Part shown: positions 14,102 to 23,700 of the stretch, piece by piece
Position numbering within the stretch: the first letter of the stretch is position 1
How the letters are laid out: the number at the start of each line of letters is the position of its first letter
Assembly: GCF_013170845.1 (NCBI RefSeq)
Contig: NZ_CP033367.1
Coordinates: 372,001 to 436,000 of the forward strand
Origin: Mesorhizobium loti R88b
GTDB taxonomy: Bacteria > Pseudomonadota > Alphaproteobacteria > Rhizobiales > Rhizobiaceae
Length of the DNA: 64,000 nt
Reading direction: 5' to 3'
Notes under the pieces: model-generated
What the model saw: only the letters and a program-made list of their open reading frames with translations
Database searches by the model: none
What the model was told of the DNA's origin: nothing
Translations under genes and position numbers: made by a program

Positions 14102-15375
14102 CACGCGGTCCCTTTCGACTTGGACGAGGACGACTTGGATGCGGCAGTTTTCTTGGGCGCGGCTTTCTCTGGTGCAACCGAGGCGTCGGCAACCATCGTC
14201 GTGGCCGGGATCGCGGCCGGCTCAACATGAGGCTGCTGGTCAGCCTTGGCGAAGGCCGGATGCACGACACGGCCAGCGTCGGTCAGCATCGTTGCCTTGA
14301 CCAGATCGTCATCGCGGTTGATGGAAAGCGTTTTCGTGGTCTTGTCGACCAGCGTCTCGAGGAAAGCGAACAGGTTCCTGGCGTAAAGCAGTGAGGCGGA
14401 TGCGGCGACGCGGCCGGGCACGTTGAGATGGCCGACAATCTTGACGTTGTTGGCTGTAGTGACGACTTTGCCCGCTTCGGCACCTTCGACATTGCCGCCG
14501 CGTTCGACCGCAAGGTCGATGAGCACCGAGCCCGGCTTCATCGAGGCGACCATCGCCGCCGAGACCAGCTTGGGTGCCGGCCGGCCGGGGATCAGCGCCG
14601 TGGTGATGACGATGTCCTGCTTGGCTATGTGCTCGGCGGTGAGTGCCGCCTGCTTGGCCTGGTATTCCTTCGACATTTCCTTGGCGTAGCCGCCGGCTGT
14701 CTCGGCCGCCTTGAATTCCTCATCCTCGACGGCCAGGAATTTCGCGCCGAGCGAGGCGACCTGTTCCTTGGCGGCGGGGCGAACGTCGGTGGCGGTGACG
14801 ACAGCACCTAGCCGGCGCGCCGTGGCGATTGCCTGCAGGCCGGCGACGCCGACACCCATGATGAACACCTTTGCCGCCGGCACCGTGCCGGCCGCCGTCA
14901 TCATCATCGGCAGCGCCCGGTCATATTCCGAAGCGCCATCGATCACCGCCTGGTAACCGGCAAGGTTGGCTTGGCTGGACAACACGTCCATCGATTGCGC
15001 GCGGGTGATGCGCGGCATGAACTCCATCGAGAAAGCCGTCACGCCGGCCCTGGCCAACGCCGCTACCGCGGCGTCGTTGCCGTAGGGATCCATGATGGCG
15101 ATGACGGCAGCGCCGGACTTGTAGCTCTTCAGCTCGGTGTCCGTTGGCCGGCGAACCTTCAGCACGACATCGGCCCTGGCGACATCGGAAGCCTTGCCGA
15201 TGGCGGCACCTGCCTTGGCGAACTCTTCGTCGGGGATACGCGACCTCGTACCGGCGCCGGTTTCGACAACCACATCGAGACCAAGTGCCGCCAGCCGCTT
15301 GACCGTATCGGGCGAGGCCGCGACGCGCGGCTCGTTCGCATCAAGCTCAAGAGGGATGAAAACCGTCTGTCCCAC
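14101..15375 (-). CDS. pntAA: NAD(P) transhydrogenase subunit alpha, NAD-binding part
   Basis: Soluble domain I of the transhydrogenase, binding NAD(H); 424 residues, of which the last 50 are an Ala/Lys/Ser-rich tail ([19 protein letters not shown]). The family signature is visible as [27 protein letters not shown] at the start, the Rossmann segment [21 protein letters not shown], and [15 protein letters not shown]. It is the first gene of the pnt operon, with the aa3-type subunit IV gene 87 nt upstream on the same strand. Confidence 0.95.
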   Translation of the reverse strand: MGQTVFIPLELDANEPRVAASPDTVKRLAALGLDVVVETGAGTRSRIPDEEFAKAGAAIGKASDVARADVVLKVRRPTDTELKSYKSGAAVIAIMDPYGNDAAVAALARAGVTAFSMEFMPRITRAQSMDVLSSQANLAGYQAVIDGASEYDRALPMMMTAAGTVPAAKVFIMGVGVAGLQAIATARRLGAVVTATDVRPAAKEQVASLGAKFLAVEDEEFKAAETAGGYAKEMSKEYQAKQAALTAEHIAKQDIVITTALIPGRPAPKLVSAAMVASMKPGSVLIDLAVERGGNVEGAEAGKVVTTANNVKIVGHLNVPGRVAASASLLYARNLFAFLETLVDKTTKTLSINRDDDLVKATMLTDAGRVVHPAFAKADQQPHVEPAAIPATTMVADASVAPEKAAPKKTAASKSSSSKSKGTA

Positions 15376-15462
15376 CGCATGATCCTTTCGGCTGGAACCT
15401 GTTTGCGCAAAGTGTCGGCCGGAATGTCCGGCGACGTCAACCGCAACGGGGTTTTGGAAGGT

Positions 15463-15687
15463 CTATCGCAGAATGAAGGCGCCGACGGCCAGAAGCAGGA
15501 CGAACAGGATCAGCGCTGAGAAGAAACCTGCCGCAAAGAAGCCGAAAGCCATCGCCACAAGGAGCGCGCCGCAGAACAGCGATCCATATTTGGCCAGCGC
15601 GAGAAAGCCCGCATAGGTGCGGTCATGCTCCGCGTAGTCCATCTTCGCGCCCAGTTCGACAGGACCGGTCGGCGAGTGATCAGCCAT
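15463..15687 (-). CDS. Small aa3-type cytochrome c oxidase subunit IV family protein
   Basis: 74-residue protein. A polar N-terminus with MDYAEHDRTYAGFLALAKYG, characteristic of the bacterial aa3 oxidase subunit IV family (PF07835), is followed by two close hydrophobic stretches to the C-terminus. ATG 15687 has GAAGGGG seven nt upstream; the longer open frame to 15984 lacks support. The position just upstream of the transhydrogenase genes is an arrangement I recall from other Rhizobiales. It may be part of a terminal oxidase or a transhydrogenase-associated membrane peptide; the oxidase core genes are not in this window. Confidence 0.8.
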   Translation of the reverse strand: MADHSPTGPVELGAKMDYAEHDRTYAGFLALAKYGSLFCGALLVAMAFGFFAAGFFSALILFVLLLAVGAFILR

Positions 15688-15940
15688 AGCAATACCCCTT
15701 CGAAGACATCTTTCAGGCACATACCGAAAAGCCGGGCCGAGAGCAATGGCGCTATTGCCGCATTGGGCCGACAACTGCCTCAAGGGAATATTGAAACTGC
15801 TGGCCTGCCCAGCCTGTTGGCGGTGCGATCGCCGGACGTACTGCGTGAGTTCCATTGAAGCTGCTGTGAGAATTTGGCGGTTCTGAACGGCGTCGCGGGG
15901 GATTATCGTCGTCGGACGAACAGCCGGTCGATGAAGCACC

Positions 15941-16756
15941 ATGGTTACACCCACACAGACATTTGACTGGAACGGCACGACCATCGCGTGGGGAACCGCC
16001 AGTTCAGGCCCTCCGATCGTGCTCGTGCATGGTACGCCATTCTCCTCGCATGTCTGGCATCGCGTCGCACCGGAACTGGCGCGCGACCATACGCTGTATT
16101 TCTACGATCTTCCCGGATATGGGCGATCCGACAAATGCGAAGGCCAGGATGTTTCGCTGGGCATCCAGAACAAGGCGCTGGCGGCAATGCTGGCCTTCTG
16201 GAAGCTCGACCGGCCTCAGATCATCGCCCATGATTTCGGCGGCGCCACGGCGTTGCGCGCACATCTGATCGACGGCTGCGACTATGAGAGGTTGTTGCTG
16301 ATCGACCCGGTGGCGGTGCGCCCATGGGGCTCGCCCTTTGTCCAGCATGTGCGGCAGCATGAGGCCGCGTTCGCCGGCATACCGGACTATATACAGGTCG
16401 CAATCCTGAAAGCCTATATTTCAGGCGCCGCGGCCAGACCGTTGTCGGACAGCGATCTGGAACCCTACGTCGCGCCATGGACCGGGCCTATTGGCCAGCC
16501 GGCTTTCTATCGGCAGATCGCCCAGATGGATCAGCGTTTCACCGACGAGGTAGAACCGCTTTACGGCAAGTTCCGCTGCCCCGTCTCCTTGCTATGGGGC
16601 GAGGAAGACCGCTGGATACCGCCAGACAGCGGCCACAAGCTCGCGGCCATGCTGCCGGATTGCGGCTTGACGCTTATTCCCGGCTCCGGCCATCTCATGC
16701 AGGAAGACGCACCGCAAGCGATCGTCGCCGCAGCGCTGCGCTCCTTTGCTGGCTGA
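15941..16756 (+). CDS. Alpha/beta hydrolase with aspartate nucleophile (dehalogenase/epoxide-hydrolase type)
   Basis: 271 residues. The oxyanion motif is HGTPFSSHVW (from 30), and the nucleophile elbow reads AHDFGG, placing Asp98 where serine hydrolases have Ser. A WGEEDRWIP segment then probably carries the acid, and GSGHLMQEDAP the His. Asp nucleophiles are typical of haloalkane dehalogenases, fluoroacetate dehalogenases and epoxide hydrolases, so a hydrolase of alkyl halides or epoxides is likely, though the substrate is not readable. It stands alone, with a palindromic repeat directly downstream. Confidence 0.82.
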   Translation: MVTPTQTFDWNGTTIAWGTASSGPPIVLVHGTPFSSHVWHRVAPELARDHTLYFYDLPGYGRSDKCEGQDVSLGIQNKALAAMLAFWKLDRPQIIAHDFGGATALRAHLIDGCDYERLLLIDPVAVRPWGSPFVQHVRQHEAAFAGIPDYIQVAILKAYISGAAARPLSDSDLEPYVAPWTGPIGQPAFYRQIAQMDQRFTDEVEPLYGKFRCPVSLLWGEEDRWIPPDSGHKLAAMLPDCGLTLIPGSGHLMQEDAPQAIVAAALRSFAG

Positions 16757-16766
16757 GAGGCACTTC

Positions 16767-16816
16767 TGACGCAATTCCGGACGAAAAACCGCTTCACACT
16801 TTTCCTGGAATTGCTC
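16767..16816. repeat. REP-like palindromic element, copy A
   Basis: A 50-bp element bounded by GCAATTCC/GGAATTGC inverted ends. It matches the 17090-17139 element in reverse orientation with three mismatches. It lies directly after the hydrolase stop codon, between convergent genes. Confidence 0.8.
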
Positions 16817-16821
16817 CGGTT

Positions 16822-16971
16822 TCAGCCGGCAAGGTGCGGGAAGAGCCCCAGCAGCCCAACGACGATCAGATAGAGCGCGACGATGTAGTTCAGCAGCCGT
16901 GGCATGACGAGGATCAGCACACCGGCGATCAGCGAGATAAGCGGCGTGAGCGCGAGCTGGGAAATATGCAT
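16822..16971 (-). CDS. DUF3096-type small membrane protein
   Basis: 49 residues: MHISQLALTPLISLIAGVLI, then a second hydrophobic stretch (LNYIVALYLIVVGLLGLFPHL), matching the two-helix DUF3096 family as I remember it. The open frame is longer (to 17007), but ATG 16971 follows AGAAGGA at a proper distance and gives the family start. Function unknown. It is flanked on both sides by oppositely oriented copies of the same palindromic repeat. Confidence 0.75.
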   Translation of the reverse strand: MHISQLALTPLISLIAGVLILVMPRLLNYIVALYLIVVGLLGLFPHLAG

Positions 16972-17089
16972 GTCGGGGTCCTTCTGGCAGATCTGTTGGG
17001 ATGACAAAGACAGAGCGGCAGCGCACCGCCGTCATCAGAACGCGGATCTGACCGGAAGGCTCCGGGTGCTATGCAAAAATCGGGGCTTA

Positions 17090-17139
17090 GAGCAATTCCA
17101 GGAAAAGTGTGAAACAGTTTTCCGTCCGGAATTGCGTCA
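17090..17139. repeat. REP-like palindromic element, copy B
   Basis: Inverted copy of the 16767-16816 element, starting GAGCAATTCCAGGAAAAGTG and ending GGAATTGCGTCA. Together the two copies bracket the DUF3096 gene. Confidence 0.8.
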
Positions 17140-17151
17140 AAACCGAGGGTT

Positions 17152-17190
17152 AGAGCAGTTTACCGTTTTCGTGAAAAGGTGAACTGCTCT
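17152..17190. repeat. Palindrome with 13-bp arms overlapping a stop codon
   Basis: AGAGCAGTTTACC (17152-17164) pairs with GGTGAACTGCTCT (17178-17190), one G-T mismatch, loop 13 nt. This is a second repeat type common in rhizobial genomes (from memory). Its right end covers two bases of the stop codon (17189-17191) of the acyltransferase gene, so it may act as a 3'-end hairpin for that transcript. Confidence 0.7.
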
Positions 17191-17956
17191 AGGCGGCGTC
17201 GCGATAATATTTCGCTGTCGGCACGATGGACAAGGGTGTCAGTCGGTTGATGGCCGGATTGCCAAACATCAGCCGCTGTTCCATGGGCGTCGACCTGAAG
17301 AATGGGAACCGTTGGAGTGTCATGCGCATATTTTCGCCGGCGGGGATTTCGAACAGGGCGATCCGGGTAAGAACGCCCGGAAATTCTTTAGCCTCGGTCC
17401 TCTGCACGGCATTGAAATAGCGCGAATAGAAATTGGAATGCTCGACCTTGACCGGTGTAAGCACCGAGTTCTGGCCAAAATAGAGCGAGGCCACCATGGC
17501 AAGCCTGAGTGTCAGGAACGGCAGCACTCCGGGCGCCGGCGCGGCGTCGGGATCGGTTGCAAACCGGGTTCCGTCGATAAAGGTTTCGCCGCGGGCAAGT
17601 CGCTCGAGCAGTACTTCCGGATAGGCGTCGACGGAGGGCGAATTCGGGTGCTCCCGAGAAATGTAATGGAAGCGGAGCGTGCTGACCAACTCGCCATAGA
17701 AATAGACACCGAACCGGTAGGAATTGGGCAGATTGTCCCAGCGATCCTCAAACATCCCGCTGGCGATTGGGCCGCACATGCCCGAGCGCAGATAGGATTT
17801 GTAGCGAAGCCGGTAAATCGCCTCGAGATCCTCGCCCCCTGTAATGAGGCGATAATCGACATGCTCCAGCAATTGCATCATCGATCGGTTCAGCACGGAA
17901 TCCCCGGCCGAGCCTATTCCGCCGGAGGCATTCCTCACAGCCCGTGCAGCATCCAT
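17189..17956 (-). CDS. FeeM / acyl-homoserine-lactone-synthase-like acyltransferase
   Basis: 255-residue protein with the look of a GNAT-fold N-acyl amino acid synthase (FeeM) or AHL-synthase relative. YRLITGGEDLEAIYRLRYKSYL near residues 36-56 resembles the N-terminal receptor segment R-x-x-V/Y-F of autoinducer synthases. FGVYFYGELVSTLRFHYIS forms the central strand pair, and ETFIDGTRFATD follows. Such enzymes transfer acyl chains from acyl-ACP to an amino compound. No LuxR regulator or ACP gene is adjacent. ATG 17956 has GAGGA seven nt upstream. Substrate and product are unknown; family assignment is by pattern only. Confidence 0.6.
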   Translation of the reverse strand: MDAARAVRNASGGIGSAGDSVLNRSMMQLLEHVDYRLITGGEDLEAIYRLRYKSYLRSGMCGPIASGMFEDRWDNLPNSYRFGVYFYGELVSTLRFHYISREHPNSPSVDAYPEVLLERLARGETFIDGTRFATDPDAAPAPGVLPFLTLRLAMVASLYFGQNSVLTPVKVEHSNFYSRYFNAVQRTEAKEFPGVLTRIALFEIPAGENMRMTLQRFPFFRSTPMEQRLMFGNPAINRLTPLSIVPTAKYYRDAA

Positions 17957-18298
17957 TATCTGTCCTCGAAATTCCGCCTGTGGATAAGGGTATTCGAGCT
18001 GAAATGAGACACAAGCTGAAACTTGGATGATGCTGGTTTACCTTCTGTTAACCTTAACAGCCGTGCGTCCACTGAGAATGCGACCCTTGCGTTCAGCAAT
18101 TTTCGCGTGTGTCGCAATCCCTTGTTTTGCCTGGCGAACTTTAACCGGCTGGCTGTCAATGACGACGCCTGTCAGGCTGGATTTCACTCGACCCGTTCCC
18201 GGTGATCACGCAACATTGTGCACCGCCGAACATGAAACGCCTGACAAAGCGGTGGAACCACCCCCAAGCAAGCCGCTTCGCACTTTTCCTCGAATTGC
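17957..18298. other. Intergenic region with a repeat remnant
   Basis: About 340 bp without a convincing gene. Bases 18273-18298 are a truncated copy of the REP-like element (two mismatches to 16767-16816 over the shared part), running into the stop codon of the GGDEF-EAL gene. The remainder should carry the acyltransferase promoter. Confidence 0.55.
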
Positions 18299-20635
18299 CT
18301 AACTGGCTGTCCGTTTGCCGGAACTGGCTGCCCGTTTGCCGGTAAGGCGCAGGTCCGCGGCAAATGGCCAGGTGACATTGGACATCGTCTCGATACCCGA
18401 CGCGCTCAGTGCGGCACCGAAGAGGAAGCCCTGCACAAGGTCCGGCTTGACCTGCAAAGCCAGAATCTTGAGCTGCTCGAAGGTCTCGACGCCCTCGACG
18501 GTCACCGAAAGCCCAAGCGGCCGTGACAGATTGACGATGCCTTTGAGCAGCTCCAGCGAACGGGAATTCTGGGTGACGTCTATCAGGAACGAGCGATCGA
18601 TCTTGATCTTGTCGAGCGGCAGCTTGTGGAGATAGCTCAGGCTCGAATAACCGGTGCCGAAATCGTCGAGCGCGATGCGCACACCAAGCTGCTTCAATTC
18701 GTCGAGATACTGGCGCGTCAGCGACTTGTCGTCGAGCAGCGCCGTCTCGGTGACCTCGATCTCCAGCCGGCCGGCGGCGAGGCCGGAGCTGATCAACGCA
18801 TCGCGAACCTTCTGGATGACGTCGCGATTGCGGAAATCCTTGGCGGAGAGATTGACCGAGACGCTGGTCTGATCCGGCCATTTGGCGCATTCGGTGCAGG
18901 CTGCCTGGAGCACAAAGGTGCTGATCTCTGAAATAATGCCCATTTCCTCGGCGAGCGGAATGAAGATGGCGGGCGAAATCGGCCCGAGATCGGGATGATC
19001 CCAGCGGCACAGCGCCTCGCAGCTGGCGATGCGCATAGTGCTCATCGCCACGATCGGCTGATAGACGACCCGCAGGCTCTTGCTTTCCACCGCGCTGCGC
19101 AGGTCCGCCTTCATCAGCTGACGGTTGCGGAACGCGGCGTCCATCGCAGCCTCGAACAGCCGCCAGCCGTTCTTGCCAAGCTCCTTGGCCTTGTAAAGCG
19201 CCAGATCGGCCTTGACGATCATGGCGTCGACATCGCTGTCCCTGACCCGTGCCAACACGGCGCCGCCACTGGCCTGGATGCGCAACCCGTGGCCGGCAAC
19301 GTCCACTTCGCCTTGCAACGCTGCAAAGATCTCGTCGATCTGGATAGTCAGGTGGCTTTCATCCTCGATCCGGTCGAAGAAAACCATGAATTCGTCGCCG
19401 CCAAAACGGCTGACGGTGATGCCTTGCCCTGCAACGCCGGCGAGACGTTCGGCGACCGCATAGATCAACCCGTCGCCGATCGGATGCCCGAGCGTGTCAT
19501 TGACGCTCTTGAAATCGTCGAGGTCAAGCACGGCCAGGCCGCAGAGGCGGTCGCGGTCGCCCGATGCCATCGCCTCGCCGACGAGTTCGTGGAAGTAAGC
19601 GCGGTTGGGCAGACCGGTGAGATTGTCGTAGCGCGCCATGAAGCGGATCTTGTCTTCCGCCTCGACGCGAGCCGTCACATCCTCGAAGGTGATGACACCC
19701 AATTCCTGGCTGCCTTCGCGTGCGGAAAATTCATAGTGCTGGCCGTTGGCGAGGGAAACGAGCACCTTGCGGTCGCGGCCCTCGCGCAGGGCGCGGGTCA
19801 GTTGCGCCTCGATGTAGCGGCAATCCTTCGGCGCCAGCATGCCGCCGGCGACGCCGCGCATCAAAAGGCCATGGATCGACCGCCCGAGCAGCGCATCCCC
19901 GGACTTGAGCGACATCAGATGGGCAGCCTCGGCATTGGCCACCGCCACCCGGCCGTTGGGGCCGAGCATGACAAGGCCGTGCGACATGGTGTTGAGGGCG
20001 CGATCGAACCTGTGCGCGAGCTTCCGCGCTTCCTTGTGGCCAATGACCGCCGAGAAAAGCACGTCGCGGACGTGATCGGCGCTGTTGATCGTGACGAACG
20101 TCAGCGGGATGATCATCAAGCCGAGAACGACCGAGGGGAGATCCATGCGCAGCAAGAGTGCAAGGGCTGCCGGACCAATGAAGGTCACGGAAAAAATCCG
20201 CACCATGAGCGGCGATCCGTAGTTGCGGCCAACAACCGTCACCAAGGTTGCGATGGCCAGCGACGTCGCGGCCAGTTCGGCAAACGGATCGGGATAGACA
20301 TAGATCGATATGAAACACAGCGCGCCCAAGCCGAGGCCTTGCAGGCTGCCCTTGAGGATATACGTGCGCTCCCACCGCCGCGCCTCTTCGACATTGGCTA
20401 TGACGCCGCCCGCCTTGCGGAAGCTGCGAATGCCGGAGTAGCGGAAGAGGCTGATGGACAGCAGGGTGAAAGAAAAACCCAGGAACAAAGGGTTCTGCGT
20501 ACGCAGGTAGATCATGAATCCGAGGATCCAGTAGCATACGCCACCGATCACCAGCATGTGGGCGTTGTCGAACAACGACCGCACAAACTGGATATAGACA
20601 TCCGCGGGGATGTTCTCGGTTTTTGTTCTGCCCAT
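18299..20635 (-). CDS. Membrane-bound GGDEF-EAL cyclic-di-GMP protein
   Basis: 778 residues. Membrane helices lie in the first about 195 residues, followed by a PAS-like region (about 205-325), GGDEF (about 335-490, intact GGDEF at 412-416) and EAL (about 505-755). EAL carries E-A-L at 540-542, DDFGTGYSSL and KIDRSFL, so both synthesis and hydrolysis of c-di-GMP are possible. No R-x-x-D inhibitory site precedes GGDEF, so product feedback is probably missing. The C-terminal tail GKRAASSGKRTAS comes from a 21-bp tandem duplication (18301-18342) abutting a REP remnant, suggesting the 3' end was remodelled. An inverted repeat lies upstream. Confidence 0.92.
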   Translation of the reverse strand: MGRTKTENIPADVYIQFVRSLFDNAHMLVIGGVCYWILGFMIYLRTQNPLFLGFSFTLLSISLFRYSGIRSFRKAGGVIANVEEARRWERTYILKGSLQGLGLGALCFISIYVYPDPFAELAATSLAIATLVTVVGRNYGSPLMVRIFSVTFIGPAALALLLRMDLPSVVLGLMIIPLTFVTINSADHVRDVLFSAVIGHKEARKLAHRFDRALNTMSHGLVMLGPNGRVAVANAEAAHLMSLKSGDALLGRSIHGLLMRGVAGGMLAPKDCRYIEAQLTRALREGRDRKVLVSLANGQHYEFSAREGSQELGVITFEDVTARVEAEDKIRFMARYDNLTGLPNRAYFHELVGEAMASGDRDRLCGLAVLDLDDFKSVNDTLGHPIGDGLIYAVAERLAGVAGQGITVSRFGGDEFMVFFDRIEDESHLTIQIDEIFAALQGEVDVAGHGLRIQASGGAVLARVRDSDVDAMIVKADLALYKAKELGKNGWRLFEAAMDAAFRNRQLMKADLRSAVESKSLRVVYQPIVAMSTMRIASCEALCRWDHPDLGPISPAIFIPLAEEMGIISEISTFVLQAACTECAKWPDQTSVSVNLSAKDFRNRDVIQKVRDALISSGLAAGRLEIEVTETALLDDKSLTRQYLDELKQLGVRIALDDFGTGYSSLSYLHKLPLDKIKIDRSFLIDVTQNSRSLELLKGIVNLSRPLGLSVTVEGVETFEQLKILALQVKPDLVQGFLFGAALSASGIETMSNVTWPFAADLRLTGKRAASSGKRTAS
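18301..18342. repeat. Two 21-bp tandem repeats in the 3' end of the GGDEF-EAL gene
   Basis: 18301-18321 and 18322-18342 differ at one base. Twenty-one bases keep frame and add one seven-residue unit to the C-terminus. Confidence 0.85.
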
Positions 20636-20650
20636 ATCGTCGGCCCAACG

Positions 20651-20691
20651 CTAAGCCTTGTCATGTCACAACCGCCTTAAGAAAGGCTTAG
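20651..20691. promoter_or_regulatory. Inverted repeat upstream of the GGDEF-EAL gene
   Basis: CTAAGCCTT (20651-20659) and AAGGCTTAG (20683-20691), perfect 9-bp arms with a 23-nt spacer, 16 nt before the start codon. It could be an operator or a leader hairpin; the binding factor is unknown. Confidence 0.35.
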
Positions 20692-20777
20692 AACAGTGAT
20701 TTCGACTTAGCTGCCGAGGACCTGCGAATGCAGGACAGGCCAGGAAAATCAAGCTTCAGGTAAACAAGCCGTATCCG

Positions 20778-23700
20778 TCATTCGGCGGCCTGCAGTTCCG
20801 GCCGCACTGACGCGGCCGACAGGCGTTCGAGCAGCCTTTTGCGCTCGCCCGCGGCCTTTTGCGCGCTTGCCTGCCGGACGTGGCCGTAACCACGGATGAG
20901 GGCGGGGACCGAGACGAGAGCGACCGCCGCATCGGTCAGGCCCGGCGCCAACGACCTGGCGACGAGCTCAAGATCGGCCTCATATTGCGCCAAAAGCTGC
21001 CGTTCCACGCGCCGTTCAGCGCTATAGCCAAACAGGTCGAAAGCGGTGCCGCGCAAGCCCTTCAGCGCCGCCAGCAGGCGAAAACCCTTCATCATCCAGG
21101 GGCCGAAGCTCGATTTCCGAGGGCTTCCGTCATTGCCGCGACGCCCCATGATCGGCGGGGCGAGATGGAATTCGAGTTTCTCGTAGCTCTGGAACTGCTT
21201 GCCAAGCTCGGCGGCGAAGGAGCCGTCGGTGTAGAGCCGCGCCACCTCGTATTCGTCCTTGATCGCCATCAGCTTGAACAGGTTCCTGGCCGCCGCCTCT
21301 GTCACGGTCGTCGAGCCGGGCACGGCCTTGGCTTCCGCGGCACGCAGCAACGCCAGCCTGTCGGCATAGCGCTTGCCGTAGCCGGAGTTCTGGTAAGCGG
21401 TCAGGACGGCGACACGGCGGGCAATGATCTCGTCCAGCGTCTGCGCGACCGGGGCGGTTTGTCCCGCCTTGCCCGGCTGGGCGACGAGGCCGCGCACGAA
21501 ATCCGGCTGATGCGCCGCGCGGCGGCCCCAGCGGAAGGCGGCAATATTCATCGCCACCGCTTCGCCGTTGAGCTCGATCGCCCTTTCGACGGCCTCGGCC
21601 GACAGCGGCAGGCCGCCATGCTGGAAGGCAAAGCCGAGCATGAACATGTTGGCGCCGAGCGAATTGCCAAACAGTGATGTGGCGGTGCGGGTGGCGTCGA
21701 AGAAATGCGCCTTGTCGTCACCGGCGGCGGCCCGGATCGCTTTCTTCAGGCGCTCGATCGGCAGCGAGAAGTCGGCCGAGCGGGCAAACTCGCCGGGCAT
21801 GATCTCGGCGGTGTTGGCGAGGAAGATGGTATGGCCCTCGCGTACCGCCGTCAGCACCTTCTTGGCGCCTGACACGACGAGGTCGCAGCCGAGCACGAGA
21901 TCGGCCTTGCCCGCCGAAACGCGGATGGCGTGGATGTCGTCCGGCGTGCGGGCAATGCGGACATGGGTGAACACCGAGCCGCCCTTCTGGGCGAGGCCGG
22001 CCATGTCGATCATGCCGCAGCCCTTGTCCTCGAGGTGGGCCGCCATGCCGAGGACGGCGCCGACGGTAACGACGCCGGTGCCACCGACGCCATCGATGAT
22101 CGCCGCCCAACCCTCGGCGCCCAGCGGGAATTCGGCTGGTGTCGGTACGCCATCGAGCGGATCGGTCTTGCCGGCCAGGCCTTCGGCCTTGCGGATCTTG
22201 GCGCCATGCACGGTGACGAAGGACGGGCAGAAGCCGTTGACGCAGGAGAAATCCTTGTTGCAGCTCGACTGGTCGATCTTGCGCTTGCGGCCGAATTCGG
22301 TCTCGACCGGCTGGATCGAGACGCAGTTCGATTGCACGCCGCAATCGCCGCAGCCTTCGCAGACCAGTTCGTTGATGAAGACGCGCTTGTCGGGATCGGG
22401 AAAGGTGCCGCGCTTGCGGCGCCGGCGTTTTTCGGCGGCACAAGTCTGGTCATAGATCAGGATCGACACGCCCTTGACGTCGCGCAGCTCGCGCTGGACG
22501 AGATCGAGGTCGTCGCGATGATGGATGGTGGCGCCGGCCGGGAATGCGGCCTTGCCGGCATATTTGTCCGGTTCGTCGGTGACGATGGCGATACGGTCGA
22601 CGCCCTCGGCCCGCACCTGCCTGGCGATCATGTCCACCGTCAGGCCGCCCTCATGCGGCTGGCCGCCGGTCATCGCCACTGCATCGTTATAGAGGATCTT
22701 GTAGGTGATGTTGGCGTCGCTCGACAAAGCGAAGCGGATCGCCAGCACGCCGGAATGGTTGTAGGTGCCGTCGCCGAGATTCTGGAAAATGTGCTCGCGC
22801 TTCGAGAACGGCGCCTGACCGACCCATTGTGCGCCCTCGCCGCCCATGGCCGTGAAACCCAGCGTGTTGCGGTCCATCCACAACGCCATGAAATGGCAGC
22901 CGATGCCGGCAGCCGCGATCGAGCCGTCTGGCACCTTGGTCGAGGAATTGTGCGGGCAACCGGAACAGAAGAAGGGCGTGCGCGAACCGATGTCGGTGGC
23001 ATCATTGAGCATCGCCTGGAACTGGCGCAGCTTGCCCACCCGCGCCGAAATCTCTTCCGACGGACCGATGGTTTTGACGATTCTCTCGCCAAGGGCAATG
23101 GCGATCTCGTTGGGGTCGAGCGCACCCTTGGCGGGGAACAGCCAGTCGCCGCGCTCATCCTTCTTGCCGACGATGACCGGCTGCGAGGCGGTGCCATAGA
23201 GGCTTTCGCGCAGCTGCACCTCGATCAGCGAGCGCTTCTCCTCGACGACGACGATGGTGTCGAGGCCGCGGGCAAAGTCGGCGATGTGCTGCAGGTCGAG
23301 CGGCCAGGGGCAGCCGACCTTGAACAGGCGCACGCCGATGCGGGTGGCCGCCGCCTCGTCGATGCCGATATCCTCCAGCGCCTGACGGACATCGAGATAG
23401 CTCTTGCCAAGCGTGATGATGCCAAGCTTCGGGTTGCGGCCGCCTGAATAGACGATGTGGTTCAACCCGTTGGCATGGATGAAGGCGGAGGCTGCGGCGC
23501 GCTTGTACTCGTGCAGCCGCTCCTCCTGGCCGAGCATGTCGATCTCGTGGCGGATGTTGAGGCCGCCGGGCGGCATGTCGAACTCCGGCACGACGATGTT
23601 GAGCCGTTCGAGCGAGGCGTCGACCGAGGCCGTCGATTCGATGTTGTCCTTGACGCATTTGATCGCCGCCCAGGTGCCGGCGAAACGCGACATGGCAAAG

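Noticed and set aside
12605..14230. 541-codon open frame on the plus strand
   Set aside because: Antisense to pntB, pntAB and the end of pntAA, which have clear family motifs. The translated product is rich in His, Asp and Gly, typical of the mirror frame of GC-rich genes.
17312..18007. 231-codon plus-strand frame
   Set aside because: Mirror of the acyltransferase gene.
18995..20680. 561-codon open frame on the plus strand
   Set aside because: Antisense to the GGDEF-EAL gene; composition-driven open frame.
21930..23447. 505-codon open frame on the plus strand
   Set aside because: Antisense to the indolepyruvate oxidoreductase.
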